DNA of 64,000 nucleotides from positions 616,295 through 680,294 of the forward strand of contig NW_026570296.1 of NCBI RefSeq assembly GCF_019649055.1. Direction: 5' to 3'. Shown here one piece after another: positions 52,761-64,000 of this stretch. A program made the position numbers and the translations under genes. The stretch comes from Paramacrobiotus metropolitanus (taxonomy: Eukaryota; Tardigrada; Eutardigrada; Parachela; Macrobiotidae). How positions within the stretch are numbered: position 1 is the stretch's first letter; each line of letters opens with the position of its first letter. Under the pieces are notes generated by a model. That model did no database searches. It was not told the DNA's origin and worked only from the letters and a program-made list of their open reading frames with translations.

Positions 52761-55700
52761 TCACTCGGATTCTTTCGTCGATGGTTTATACGGCTTAAAA
52801 TCGATTCGGCCATCTGGCTTAATATGAAGCACTTCGTCCGAGATCAAGGCTTCAACGGCATTCTTAATCCACTCCTTATCGCTTTCAATATTCAATTCTC
52901 CCAATTCATAATTGACGGCCATGAAGTTCGAAAGGTCATTCCATGACACGCCATTGGTACCACCAATGGCGTCCAGAGCCACATCTGTGATGGCTATCTT
53001 CCAGGCCTCCAGTTCCATTTTCAGTCTGGGCGTTCGTTCCGTGCCCTGTTTCGGAAGGTAGTAGACGACTTTGTTGTCTTGTTGTATTTACATCCCAACT
53101 TTCCTTCCTTATATGCTCGTTTGAGAGCTCGTTCAGTCATGTTAAGTGACGACCTTCCGTTCGTATTTATTGCCACTTGTCTTTCAGGTCTGTCCCAAGC
53201 ATTTCTTTTCCCGAATAATCTGGAGTGCAGCTTGGACTTCGTTCCATGTGCGATTATTCACGTCCAATGCCGGCCCTAACGTAATCTGTAGCCTCCTTGC
53301 CGGTGTGCCGCTACTTTCTGGGAGGATGTCGAGTCCGTTGGGTCGGCTGTCACTGTTTCGTCGATCCTCAGCTTTGCCAATGATCCTGATGATGACCCCG
53401 CCGATTTTGGTTCGGCTGTCTTCTTCTCCTCTTGCGGCAAAGTCTCTTGACCTTTAGATCGCCGACCGATTTCGATCGTTCCTTCTCAAAGACCTCCTTT
53501 AATGGTATGAACAGTGATTTGTGAAACACCTGTCGCGCCGAATCCGCTTCAGCTTCTGCCGCTGCCTTATCCATCGGGAGCATGACCTTTTCTTTCTCCC
53601 GTTTGTCTGAAGCCTCATGACCTTTCGGTTGAACTTCTGCGGTAGTTTCAGATGTCTTCGGACCTTTCGACTGTTCATCTTTTTCTGTCGTAAGTCCAGA
53701 AGGAGCCGTTATAGTAGCGTCGTCGTCGCTTTCCGATTCAGAATCCATTGGGCCTTTTGTCTTCGATGAAACTGTGACCTTTTCCATATCCTGACTGTTT
53801 GACATATTACAGTGGATCTGTCTTTCCGGTGGTATTAGACCAACTCTCGTGTATCGGATCGGGTGTCCTTTATGTGCGTTTGTCGTGGCAAGGACGTTCT
53901 GTTTAATCAACTTTGGCAATACGCGCTCGGTTGCCGTGTCGATCTCCTTTAGCATTCCATTTCCGTCGTTCCAAACTGCGTTGATGTATTGGCTAATCCG
54001 GTGACTCGTTGACCCTAATGGGCTTGTCATTCCCGCGATTGCCCTTTCTACTCGCATTGGGACCGCTTCATTCGGAGTTGTCAGCGCTTTATCCGAACTG
54101 GCTGGTCTGAACAACTAGGCCTCATACGAGAAACTCGGGTGCTTCTGTATAAGTTTTCCTGCGTTCCGCGCGAATTCCAATACGACGTCGAACTTTTGTT
54201 TAGTGAAGCTACGATGTTGTTTCTTCAAATACGTCTTCAGGCCTGCTTTAAATTTGGATGTCACCGATGCCGTTCTTATTCGTGTGAAATTCTTTTCAGC
54301 TCCGTTATACGCTCTGATTACTTCATCGACCGTGTTCAAATTATCATCATCGACCATCAAATTCTTCGTCTGAGGTGAAGTCCAGTTCACTCTCCCATCT
54401 GGTTCAGTGTAATTAACCGTCGCTAATGCGTCGATTTTCGTGACTGTCTTGCCCTTTCCTTTGGTTTTAACGGGTTCGCTCTTTGCTTTTTCCCTTTATC
54501 CAGAGCTTCCGCTAAGCTTCTTGGTTCAGTGGTTCTTGATCGTGTCGTTTTCGAGTCCGTGTGTGACCTCGCACTAACCGTCGAAGTGCTTGGAAGGCTC
54601 ACTTCCGATGCCTCCGATTCACGCGACGTCTCCCGTTTCGAATCTGTTTGTCCTTGCGCTCTTTGGCGTGGATGCGGAAATGACAATGGGGACAACTTGT
54701 TTCACCGCTATGACCTTTCCTTTGGGCTTTAACGGTTCTGACGTAGCCGAATTAATAACTTTCTTTGAAGTCGTAGGTGTCGATGACCTTTCTCAACTTC
54801 GCCGACTGACTCGTCCAATATCTCAACATCGACGCTGGTTCATCTCTTTTCTTCTTCCCGGTGCTTGTGCTATCGCTTTCGTCACCGCTCTTCTTCTTCT
54901 TATCTTCTTCCTCCTGTCGTTTCTTCTTATCTTCTTCCTCCGTCGTTTCTTGAGAAAATCGCCTTTCTTAACCTTGTCACGGTTCATGGCCTCTTCCAAT
55001 CTAGGCGCTTTCTCGATTTGACTTTGAGGGCTTCGCTTTGAGGGCTTTTTTTATTTTCTTCTGTCTGATCCTTCTTCCTCAGGTGGGTTATCGTCTTCCG
55101 TCTCTGGTTCGTCGTCACCAGGTGGATTACAATAAGCACAGTTTGGTTCATCACACTGAAGGTGCTCGTGACTTCCTGGGCAATCTGAGTACTCTTGTAG
55201 CGACGTCTGGCCCTCCTGTTTCAGTTACGTTTGCCGACGTGCCCTGCACCTCTTCCGTCTCTCCGGCTCCGCCTTCTTGTGCCGGGGGATGAATTTCCAA
55301 GTGTCTTGTCTCTTTCGGAGATCCCTGTGAGGCGACCTCCCACAAAGGGTTCTTCTTAGCGTCGTAAAATACCGTTTTGTACGACCCGTCTTCCATTCGT
55401 CTTGTCAGTCGGAAATGTGCTCCATCGATCTCCGCTCGATGCCGCATCATGCTGATGAGTGTGCTCGCTTGAACCACGGCATCTTTTCGGTCGCTTTCAG
55501 GTATCAGATCCCATAGCTGGTCAATAGCTGCCTGATTCGCGTTTCGGGCGCTCTCTTCTGATACATCCCATGGGGCATATGGGACCGGGTCTCCTGTTAT
55601 TGGGTCAACTATCACCGCAGTTATGGTTTCCGTAGCTTCTCCATTGTCAGCGAAAAGTCTGAGGGTGACCTTTCTGCTTGTCGCCTCTGTATACCTCGGG

Positions 55701-56320
55701 ACCGACTCATAATCATCTGACGATCGTTTCTTCGGATCTGGATCCGCCGTCGGTTTTGAGCGAGTTCTCTTTGATCAACAGTTTGCCGTCCGTTGTGTAT
55801 GTGTATGCCAAGTGGTCATCATCTGTGCCCACTTTGATACGGATCCATGCATCTTCTTCGGTTGCAACTTTAGATACCATGCTTCATCATCTGAACGATA
55901 ACTCTTGGGTTATGACGTTCTTCTGGAGGAATAAACTGTAGCGCCTCATTGACTATCGTTTTTGACTCTTTCCCAATGGCATCCTTGACTGACCTTCATG
56001 AGGGATTATACGAGTCAATCTCTTTGTTCGTTTTCTTATCGACTATTCGTGCAGTGACCTTTCGTTCTTTATGATCTTCCCCGTGTACTTGGCCGTGAAA
56101 CTTCTACACTTCGGGAATCGAATCTGACCTTCTGTTCCTTTCGGCGTGGGTGGTACACTCTTTCTACCCACTGAATCGGGGCCTGTGGCTTTGCCGGCTC
56201 AGCTGGTGTTGCTTTGCTTTCTGTGGGCTTTGTTCGCTGCCCTTTCTTATCAGTTTCTTTTGGGCTTGTCGTCGGTGATCTCACTCTTTTCCACTCTTCG
56301 TGGTGCCACTGGATGGTTCT
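52761..56320 (-). pseudogene. ORF B of element 2, multiply frameshifted
   Basis: Segments 52761-53018, 53368-54114, 54115-54390, 55151-55615 and 56069-56284 match ORF B of element 1, but one-base deletions (for example near 53080, 53213, 53450, 54352) and a TAG near 54115 break it. The duplicated domain and the winged-helix-like C-terminus are both recognisable. Confidence 0.8.
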
Positions 56321-57594
56321 GTGACCGAACTAGTACGTCCACGTCCTGATCCTGCAACCGAGCTGGCCCGTGACCTTTCTGCTCGTTCCGTTAATACGGC
56401 ATCAATCTTCTGCTTTGTGGCCAAAAGGTCCTCGTCCGTCATTTCATCAACCGGGGCATCTTTTCAGCTCTGGATTTAGATGGTCCCGCGACGCTGGTAG
56501 GATGCATCTGTCTTGTTTCCGGGAACACTTTAAGATACCAAGGATCTTTTCGACGATCGAAGGCCATGGCCTACCATTTAACGACGGTGGTATTGCCACA
56601 TCGACGCAACTTTTATCGCGTATTCCTGCGCTCTTTTCAATCAGTTTTGTCTTTTCCTTCAGGGCGATATGACATGGTTTAATAACGGCTTCCAGGCTGA
56701 TCAACTTTCCGTACCATGCGTGCTCGTCTTCAACTCGCATGTGAATTCTATAAAGTTCGCGGCATTTTCGATTAAATTCTCGGATAGCTTCCAACCGTTT
56801 TCCGTCAGTTTGTCCTCCTTATTCGGAATCATATTTAAGCTTGCGTCGTCTTCTCTCAAATCCAAAGGAAGCTTCGGTGCGTATGCGTGTATTGAAGGTT
56901 CACCTGGAGGCGTAAGCCGTGAACCATCTGGTCCAGTCTCGTCCAAGTTTGGACCCAGTGACGGTAGAATGCCTCTCGGTCGCCTTCCTCCTCTGTGTGG
57001 CGAATTACGATGGGGACGCTGCGCTCCCAGTTGCTGCGGTGTTCTCATGCGAGGCGCTCCGATATCCGACAGTGACAAGCCTCCCGTCTCCGGAAAAGGC
57101 GGTAATATCGGAGATGACCTTTGTGAACGCGCTGGAGTTACCATCATTCCGCCGAATCCCCCATGTCCCGTAAATCGATTCGGTGGAGTCTGTTGTGGTG
57201 GCGGCATCAGCATTCTTGCCGGTGTCATTATCACCTGCGATGGTCCCGCCGGTGGGGTATACGATCCTGGATACGGTTGATAAGGGGCGCCCGTTGCTTG
57301 TCCCGAATACTGGGTTCCGGCAGGTGAGCCGTGGTGCACCCAGTTAACCGTGTCCTGATAACTCGTCTGCTGTCCTGGATCGTGATACACGTAATATCCC
57401 TGGCCGCCATAGTAATCTCCTTGACTTGTTCCAGGTTCATTCTGAGCCGTTCCCACTGACGACGTCGATCCTTCACCATATGAGGTGTCATAACCGTATT
57501 CACCTTCCATTCTTATAGGTGTTGATGCTTTTAGTGGGTTCCCGATACTTTCAGAGTCTGAATTATCCGAGTTTTGTCGTTCCAATCTGTCCAT
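56321..57594 (-). pseudogene. ORF A of element 2, frameshifted in its C-terminal half
   Basis: From MDRLERQNSDNSDSESIGN at 57594 the frame is open to about 56800, covering the low-complexity half; then a lost base changes frame and the helical part is read at 56447-56794, with further losses near 56540 and 56640. Confidence 0.75.
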
Positions 57595-57909
57595 TAACTG
57601 TGCTTACCTTCTATAAAACGAAACAATAAAGGTTAGATTTTTGCACAGTGGTGACCTTTTCTTTGCCTTCCAACTCCTATTTTAATTAAGTGTGACCCTT
57701 ATTTATGTCTATGTGGTTATTTGTTCTCTCGTCCTTTAGTTATCCGATCAAGAAGTTCTTTCTCGGCTGCATCCTCAGGTTCGCCTTTTGGGTCAATAAG
57801 TCCGTAGGGTCGGTTTCTTTTTCTTCTGTTTGGCTTTCCGCTCGTTAATTGCTTTCGCTATATCACGGCCCAATTGTTCAGCTTTTGATTTGACCGCTTC
57901 TATCTCTCT

Positions 57910-59935
57910 TCTCTTTTATGAGGTCATTCTCATTACCGGTAACAGTGCGTGGTTCGAAAAATTCGGGTCACGCTCTGACATCTCAGCGTCCGTACGCTGT
58001 TTCGAAAGGTCATCCTTATCTTCGGTAGCAGTGCGTGGTTCGAAAAAGGATTGTTGCAGGTCCTTTTGAGGTACGCTCTGGTACTTTAGAGGTCGGTTCG
58101 TTGTCTTGTTCCAGTGACCTTTCTGCCAAATTACCAGCCTCCGCGTTCAACTTGATTGTGACTGCTGTTTCGAAATCCTTATCCTCTTTCTTCTTTCTTC
58201 CTCTTTTCTTTGTAGATTTGTTTTCTTTTCCATTTCAGGTAGCGGAGGTGGTTCGAAAAAAGGTTCTTTTGAGGAGTATGCTCTGCGCCCTTATCCACTT
58301 TTTTCCCTTTCAGGTAGCAGAGGTGGTCTGAAAATTGATTGGTACCATTTTTCGAAGCAAGCTCGGCTTCTTCCGTTTCTTTTTCGTTCAACGTTCGTTG
58401 CGAATCTTTCTCGTCGGGTAATGGCGGATGCCACGGCTTTAACCGATCAATGGAAACCACTTTTAGATCCGCTTCCTTCTTCGGATTCTGCTCGATGACC
58501 TCCGCTTCGTTTGTTCGCGGGAAGCTAAGAATTTTCCACACTTTATCGTACTTCGACTTGAAATCCGACTGATTTTCTTTTTTTCCTTGTTTAGTATCTT
58601 TTGGAAGTCGTATAAGTACCAAATCGCCCACCTTGAAATTCGGCTCCGATTTCTTCTTATTATAAATTTCCGCATTTTTCTCATATGCGTCTTTGATGTT
58701 ACATCTCGCCACTTCTTCGGCAAAGGTCAAGTTCTTTTCATGGTCTCCACCCATTCGTCTGGAGTTCCGTAATCATCGGGTATATTCGTTTTTGTAACCA
58801 CATCTTCCGGCATTGTCATTTCTCTGCCGTGTAGCATATAGTATGCTGAATATCCCGTTGTGGCGTGCACGACTCTGTTCATCGCCGAAATAACATATGG
58901 GAGATACTTGTTAAACTTTCGCTCATTTCCCGCTTTTAGGTATTGCGCCAAGCCATCAGCAATCGTCTGCATCTGTCTCTCCACTTGGCCTTGACCTTCT
59001 GGGTGATACGCCGTTCCAAATGTGTGTTTAATTTTAAACACATTGGTGACCTTTGCCAATACTTCAGCTGTAAAGTGTCGTCCGCGATCCGTATGCAGGA
59101 TGTGCGGTGCTCCGTGTACCAATATCACGTGCTTCACGAACACTTTAGCGAATTCTTTAGCCGTTGCTGTTTTCATCGGTACCGCGATCACGTATTTCGT
59201 CAGTTGGTCGATAAATACCGCTATGTACTTGTATCCACGTTTCTTCGTCGGTAACAAAGGTCCTTTCAAGTCAGCATATACTCGGAAGAACGGATGTCCC
59301 ACTTTAATCTCTTGCAATTTTCCAGGTGGACATTTCCTCGGTGTTTTACGGAACTGACATCCTTGACAGGCGAGTATGTAATTCTTCACGTCTGTACTCA
59401 TCCTGTCCCAGTAATATCGGAGTCTTATTGCTGACAATGTTTTCTCAAATCCCAGATGTCCTGCTTTCTCGTCGTGCAATGCGTGGATTATTGCTCTTCG
59501 CATTGACAACGGTACAACATATGACCTTTCAAGTTTTCCATTTTTATCCTTTACTCGGTATAATATACCATTCCATAACTGGTAATGCACTTCAAATTTC
59601 GATCTTGTTTCCGCGTCTGGTAGGTGTTCCAATTCGTCTATGATCATTGCCAGATGGGGATCTTTCAACTGTTTATTCCGCAATTGCAAGTTTGAGTCAT
59701 CAACCTCTTCTTCGTCACCTTGCAGGTTGACAATGCGAACTGTCGCTGTACTGAGTTCATTCCAACTTGATGACCTTGCATCGTGGTAACGGTTTATACC
59801 GCTTTTCGCCTGTTTTGGGAATCTCAACAGTTTGATTGGGCATTCGTTCAACGCTTGTGCCACTTTGTCCGTTTCCCAAAGGTCATCTCTATTCTCCGCT
59901 CTATCATCAAGTCCCGTGACCTTTCCATTCTGCAT
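57910..59935 (-). pseudogene. Integrase region of element 2
   Basis: The catalytic core is open from 59935 to 58727 with all key residues (CQGCQFRKTP, YADLKGPL, TDRGRHF, GQVERQ). A one-base loss near 58736 shifts into the frame 58179-58754, which carries the full C-terminal domain (VGDLVLIRLPKDTKQGKK, KYDKVWKILSFPR, SIDRLKPWHPPLP) and FFEP-type repeats different in number from element 1. Confidence 0.8.
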
Positions 59936-60189
59936 TTGAGATTCCTCGCAAGTCCGGTGACCTTTAAGTCACTAACGGCGGCAACCAGCTTCTCACTCGG
60001 TTCACTTTGCTTCGTTTTCAGCCGACTCGTTCGCCGTAGCTGAAGTGACCTTTAATCGTTTCTCCTCTGTTCCACCATCTGCAGGAACAGCTGTCCAACT
60101 TCAATTGCCGGCTCCTTCGCATCAAACTCCTTCTTGTAATCCTCGAAATTCGGAATCTCGTCAAATTCTTCTTCGTGACACGTCGGACC

Positions 60190-61597
60190 TTCAATTATGT
60201 TTTGATAACGCGTCCGCGTTGTCACAATATTTTCCCGGTTTGTATTCGATTTTAAATTGGTGACCTTGTAATGCCATTGCCCATCTTGTCAGGCGCGGGT
60301 TCATTCCGACTTTATTCGTCTCTGACCTTACAAATTGGTGAGCGCCTGATGATCCGTCCTTACGGTGAATTCAGCATAATCAATGTACGGCTTGAATTTT
60401 CTGACAGCAAACACGACTGCCAGACATTCCCATTCTGTTACACCGTAATTTTCTCCGCTCCATGTAGACACGACTGGCGTACGCGATCGGATGTCCATCT
60501 TGTGACAGTACGGCTCCGATTCCTCTTGCTCGCGTCGCATTCAATAACGGTCGGTTTCGCGGGGTCAAACTTTGCCAGTACTGGACCTTCACACAACAAC
60601 TTCTTCAAACTATTGAACTCTTCTTCATGTACTGCAGTCCAGTCCTTTTCACGTGTTTATCTTGTCTCAGCAACTCATACAAGTGGCAAGTCTTCTGTGC
60701 GTATCCCATTATGAACTTGCGATAATAATTCGCCAGTCCAAGGAATGACCTTAACTGCCTTTCTGTTTGAGGCCGTTTGAACTCTGAGACCGCGGTGACC
60801 TTTTCCGGGTCCATACGAATTCCGTCCTCGCTGAGTATATGACCCAGAAATCCCATTTGTCTCATTCCAAATTCGCATTTCGTTGGCTTAATCGTGAATC
60901 CCGCTTCCACCAGACTCATTAAAACATTTCGCAGATTCTGCATGAAAATTTCCCAAGTTTTTCCGGCGAAGATCACGTCGTCGATATACCCGAAAACGCA
61001 ACCCTTTCTTTTCGCTTTCGAGAGAACTTTATCCATACACAATTGAAATGTTGCTGGTCCGTTGCAAACTCCAAATGGCATTCTTTTAAACCGATACATT
61101 CCATCTTGTGTTACAAAGGTCGTCTTATTGATTGACGCTGGGTCCATTGGTATCTGCCAGAATCCACTTTGTAAATCCATTTTTCCGTAATATTTGTTGC
61201 CTGCGCATGCGTCGAGCAACTCATCCGGATTTGGTAACGGGTAATTATTCTTTCTCGTTAACTTGTTAAGCATGATGTAATTGACGCAAAATCTTGTTCC
61301 CATTGTTCCGTCGCCGTTTTTCTTTACTGCCAATACGACTGGGAAACTCCACTCGGCGTCTGACGGTTCAATTACATCTTGTGCCAACATCTCTTCGATA
61401 TGCTTTGTTATAAACTCGCGGCCTGTCCAACTCGTTCTGGCCGGGTTACATTTTACTGGTTTCGCATCTCCCGTATCAATTACGTGGTGACCCCTTTCAC
61501 ATCTCCATACGGTTTCTTTGATGTGGGTAAGACTTTCCAGAATTCCCAAACGCGTTGTACACGTCGTTTTTCTGCTCTGGGTAAGGTCAGGTCCCAA
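60190..61597 (-). pseudogene. RT-RNase H of element 2, frameshifted
   Basis: RT is open at 60605-61597 (KYYGKMDLQSGFWQIPMD, MPFGVCNGPATFQLCMD, YIDD), then several one-base losses split RNase H (60328-60592). Across the RNase H point where element 1 has an extra base, this copy is in frame. Confidence 0.8.
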
Positions 61598-64000
61598 TTT
61601 CAGGTTTTCGATTATCTTTAAGTTCAGCTGTGTCCATCCACCTCAGGGTCTTCGAGTACGTTCTTTACTGTCCCTGCGTTGACCTTTACATTCTCCATAT
61701 GTTCATACGGCTCAACGTAGCCGAGAAGCTGATTTTTCTTCACGATTCGGTATTTGCTACTATGATTTGCGATGACGATTTCGAAGTATTTTCCCCTGTG
61801 GTCCGTCACTCCTGCCAGCGGTTGCACTTCAGTTTCCACTTGTGGGACCGGTGTAAACATCAGCTTGTTTTGAGCCGGTGCATATTTTCCCATCTTGACC
61901 TTTACGCGTGTGCAATTTGACGGTTTCAACTTGATTCGTTGGTCACTGTAGACTTTGATCACGTCTTTGGACATTCTGGCTTTTTCCACTTTCAATCTTC
62001 TGACTTTAATATCCTTTTCTTTTTCTTCATCCACTTCGTCATCCTCATCCAAGTCCATTAAATCCTCTTGGTTCGAAAGGTCGCTTGACACCTGAATCTT
62101 CCGAAGTTGTTGAGTTATCACTTGAACTCGTCCACTCTGAATCCGAATTACTGCTCATATTCTGTGCAGTGGCTTGACCTTTGTCAGCCTTTTCAAGGGC
62201 GCTCATCAACTCCTTCGTCTTCCGATGAAAGGTCACTTTCATTTTCCCGCGAATCGCTAAGTTTTTCGCTTTCGAATTTTTGAGCAGAGGTTTGTCCCCT
62301 TCTTTTGCCTTTCGCCCGTTTCGTGCGGCGACTTGGGTGACTCCCTTGCTACCTGAATTCTCGTTGGTGACCTTTCTGATTGGTCGGAGTTTGACCTTTC
62401 TTCGTCCGATTTTGACTTTTCCAGTTCATTTATTTCTTCGCGGTCTTATTTGCTTTCGGTCAACTCGACCGGCGGACATTCCTCACCGTTATCGAGTGAC
62501 CTTTCCCCGTTTTTGCCTCAGTTACTGGGTTTTGTTGTTCGTTCGATATCCTTTCAACTCTCTTTGAACCTTTTCCACATTTCACCTCTGTCCGTTAACA
62601 TTTGCAATATCGAAAGCCGACTTTGAACTTTCTTCTGTTTCATTCGATTGTCCTTCGGCTATCTCTTTAACTGGTTCTCTTTCTCGCTTTGACCTCCCTT
62701 TACTGGTTTCACCCTGCTGAACTGTTTCGTAACCTTTAGGTCGTTTAGGACCAACGAAAATGCAGTTTGCCATCAGTTCTTCGGTGACCCATTCATCATT
62801 CGAATCGTTTCATACATGCACCATGTATCGCCACCTCGTTCTGGGTAGTCCACTCCATCTGGATCTGGTGCAAAGGTCACCTTTTCTTTTGCACATCCCG
62901 GTAACCTTCTTCGGGTTACCTGTAGTTCTCGCATTTCTTTACGTCAAATTTGGGATTTCTCTCGAATTTCTTCCAGTATTTCTCGAATGCTTTTTCGTTT
63001 CCTCTTTAACGCGTTGTAGTACACTTCAAGTGATTCGTAGACAGGTACCGAGTCCTGCTGGGAAGATGATCGTTCTCCTTCACCTTTATACATGTGGTTC
63101 ACGGAAGTCCCAGAAAAGGTCAACTCGCTTCTTCCCACATTTCTCCTTCCTCGGTCATTCTTCTATCTCTCGTTCAAATCTCTTTCGTTGCTACCGGATC
63201 GAGAGGATCTGGATTCCTTTCTCGACACGTTGCAACCAATGGTTTAGCCATCTGCCTCTTCCAATTATAAAACTTACACATGACAACCACGTTCGATATC
63301 TATTCCAATGATACCGTTCGATGTGTGGTTTCCACATTTCGTTTGTCCGCATGATGCTTTTCGCTTTCTTTTGGGCATGACCTTTAAGGTCTGCTAATGC
63401 GGCATCTTCATTCTGAAGGGTCATCTTGAGAGGCATTTTCACAACATTCCGCGCATTCCCATTGTGGTTGCACTCTGCACGGATCCTCAAAGTAACCGTG
63501 GTGACAACTCCGGCTCGTTCTTCTGAGTTAATGTCCTTGACTCCGCTTCAGGCTTAACCTGTTCCTGTACTGTGGTATCTTCCTCACATTCGATTGGAGT
63601 CACGCTTATCCTCAGAGGATATTTCAATGACCTCTGGTTCTTTTCTGTTCGGTGACCTTTCAATTGTTCGAGTGCCTTGTCGCGGATTTCGCTTGTAAAC
63701 ATCTGTTCCTCTTCAACTATTCGTTTCAAAACTCGTAACCTTTCACTCTTTTATCCTTCCCACTTTAGCCGTCTTTATTTCCAGTGCCTCTGGTACTGGG
63801 ATAGGCTTGCCCACTCCATGTCTGGCACAAGAGATTGTTTCGCTGCAACTGCCGCTTCTTTCTGTGGCAATTATCTCTTCAAGCGTTGGTGACCTTTCGG
63901 TAGCAGGTCGTGGTTCGAAAAGGGTCTTTTGAGTCACGTTCTGTTACTTCCTCTTGGCTTTATCTGGTAGCCTTTCATTTTGGGTAGATCGTGGTTCGAA
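61598..64000 (-). pseudogene. Protease-RT linker and part of protease ORF of element 2, heavily broken
   Basis: Segments at 61624-62121, 62582-62773, 62944-63138, 63191-63490 and 63487-63729 match the C-terminal half of the protease ORF of element 1. The 61624-62121 segment runs through the Pro/RT junction without the break seen in element 1. From about 63805 the two copies differ: element 2 has LFEPRPATERSPTLEE-type units where element 1 has an EKGVEKAIPVPEA stretch. The protease active site itself lies beyond the window. Confidence 0.75.

Larger units (their letters stand above)
47953..64000 (-). mobile_element. Second copy of the giant LTR retrotransposon (element 2), truncated by the window
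   Basis: Its 3' LTR (47953-48312), 3' untranslated region, ORFs C, B and A, integrase, RT and part of the protease ORF follow element 1 in the same order and orientation. Flank GTCC at 47949-47952 is the likely TSD, unprovable without the other end. Many short deletions, mostly one base in homopolymers, interrupt the frames, heaviest at 54.3-57 kb and from 61.5 kb to the end, while 49.7-52.2 kb is cleanly open. The pattern suggests either decay or a poorly polished assembly. Confidence 0.93.

Overview
The window is nuclear DNA of an animal. Genes have short introns (roughly 50-200 bp), family-specific splice sites, BTB/BACK and kelch-type domains, and two copies of a very large LTR retrotransposon. 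The repeated BTB-BACK cluster fits an invertebrate; a tardigrade or another ecdysozoan is a guess from gene style and cannot be proven from the sequence.

Host layer. At the left edge lies the 5' part of a kelch-like BTB-BACK gene (1-769, minus). The rest of the host DNA is a tandem family of BTB-BACK genes related to BTBD1/2/3/6. All share one six-exon plan, with exons of about 164/123/160/179/136 bp and a last exon of 405-462 bp, the same intron phases, and a C-terminal module that does not look like the usual PHR domain. Members are 1810-5050 (minus, intact, large inverted repeat in intron 4); 7031-8117 plus 32588-33562 (minus, split by the retroelement); 35479-37186 (plus, intact); 38040-38687 (minus, decayed); 39219-41084 (minus, one internal TGA); 41669-43427 (plus, one-base deletion); 44347-46069 (minus, one-base deletion); a relic at 46700-46917; and 47543-47902 (plus, first two exons, hit by the second retroelement copy). 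From 33 kb on they form repeated divergent pairs, which points to segmental duplication.

Mobile layer. Element 1 (8118-32587, minus, 24,470 bp) is a giant Ty3/gypsy-type element. It has 344/345-bp LTRs that differ by one C, a 4-bp target duplication (AGTC), and an 11-nt primer site matching initiator tRNA-Met. In sense order it carries a long Gag (disordered, coiled coil with a PPxY motif, capsid, CCHC knuckle), a repeat-rich linker, protease, RT-RNase H, integrase, and then three large unrecognised ORFs (A, B, C) between integrase and the 3' LTR. Element 2 (47953 to beyond the window end) is a close copy with a more divergent LTR and many more small indels.

Unexplained structure. The octamer AAAGGTCA or its complement recurs through element 1, in all three reading frames and in the untranslated ends; the 5' leader has a near-42-bp periodic array of it. 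The 3' untranslated region carries eight consecutive stem-loops sharing an internal CCGG...CCG core while their outer stems differ in sequence but still pair; the same core hairpin recurs in the 5' leader. A second hairpin family with a GCT loop is also in the leader. These shared end modules plus the three extra ORFs are the best candidates for an undescribed system. Most ORF breaks look like single-base indels, often open in the other copy, so residual assembly errors must be considered before any break is treated as biological.
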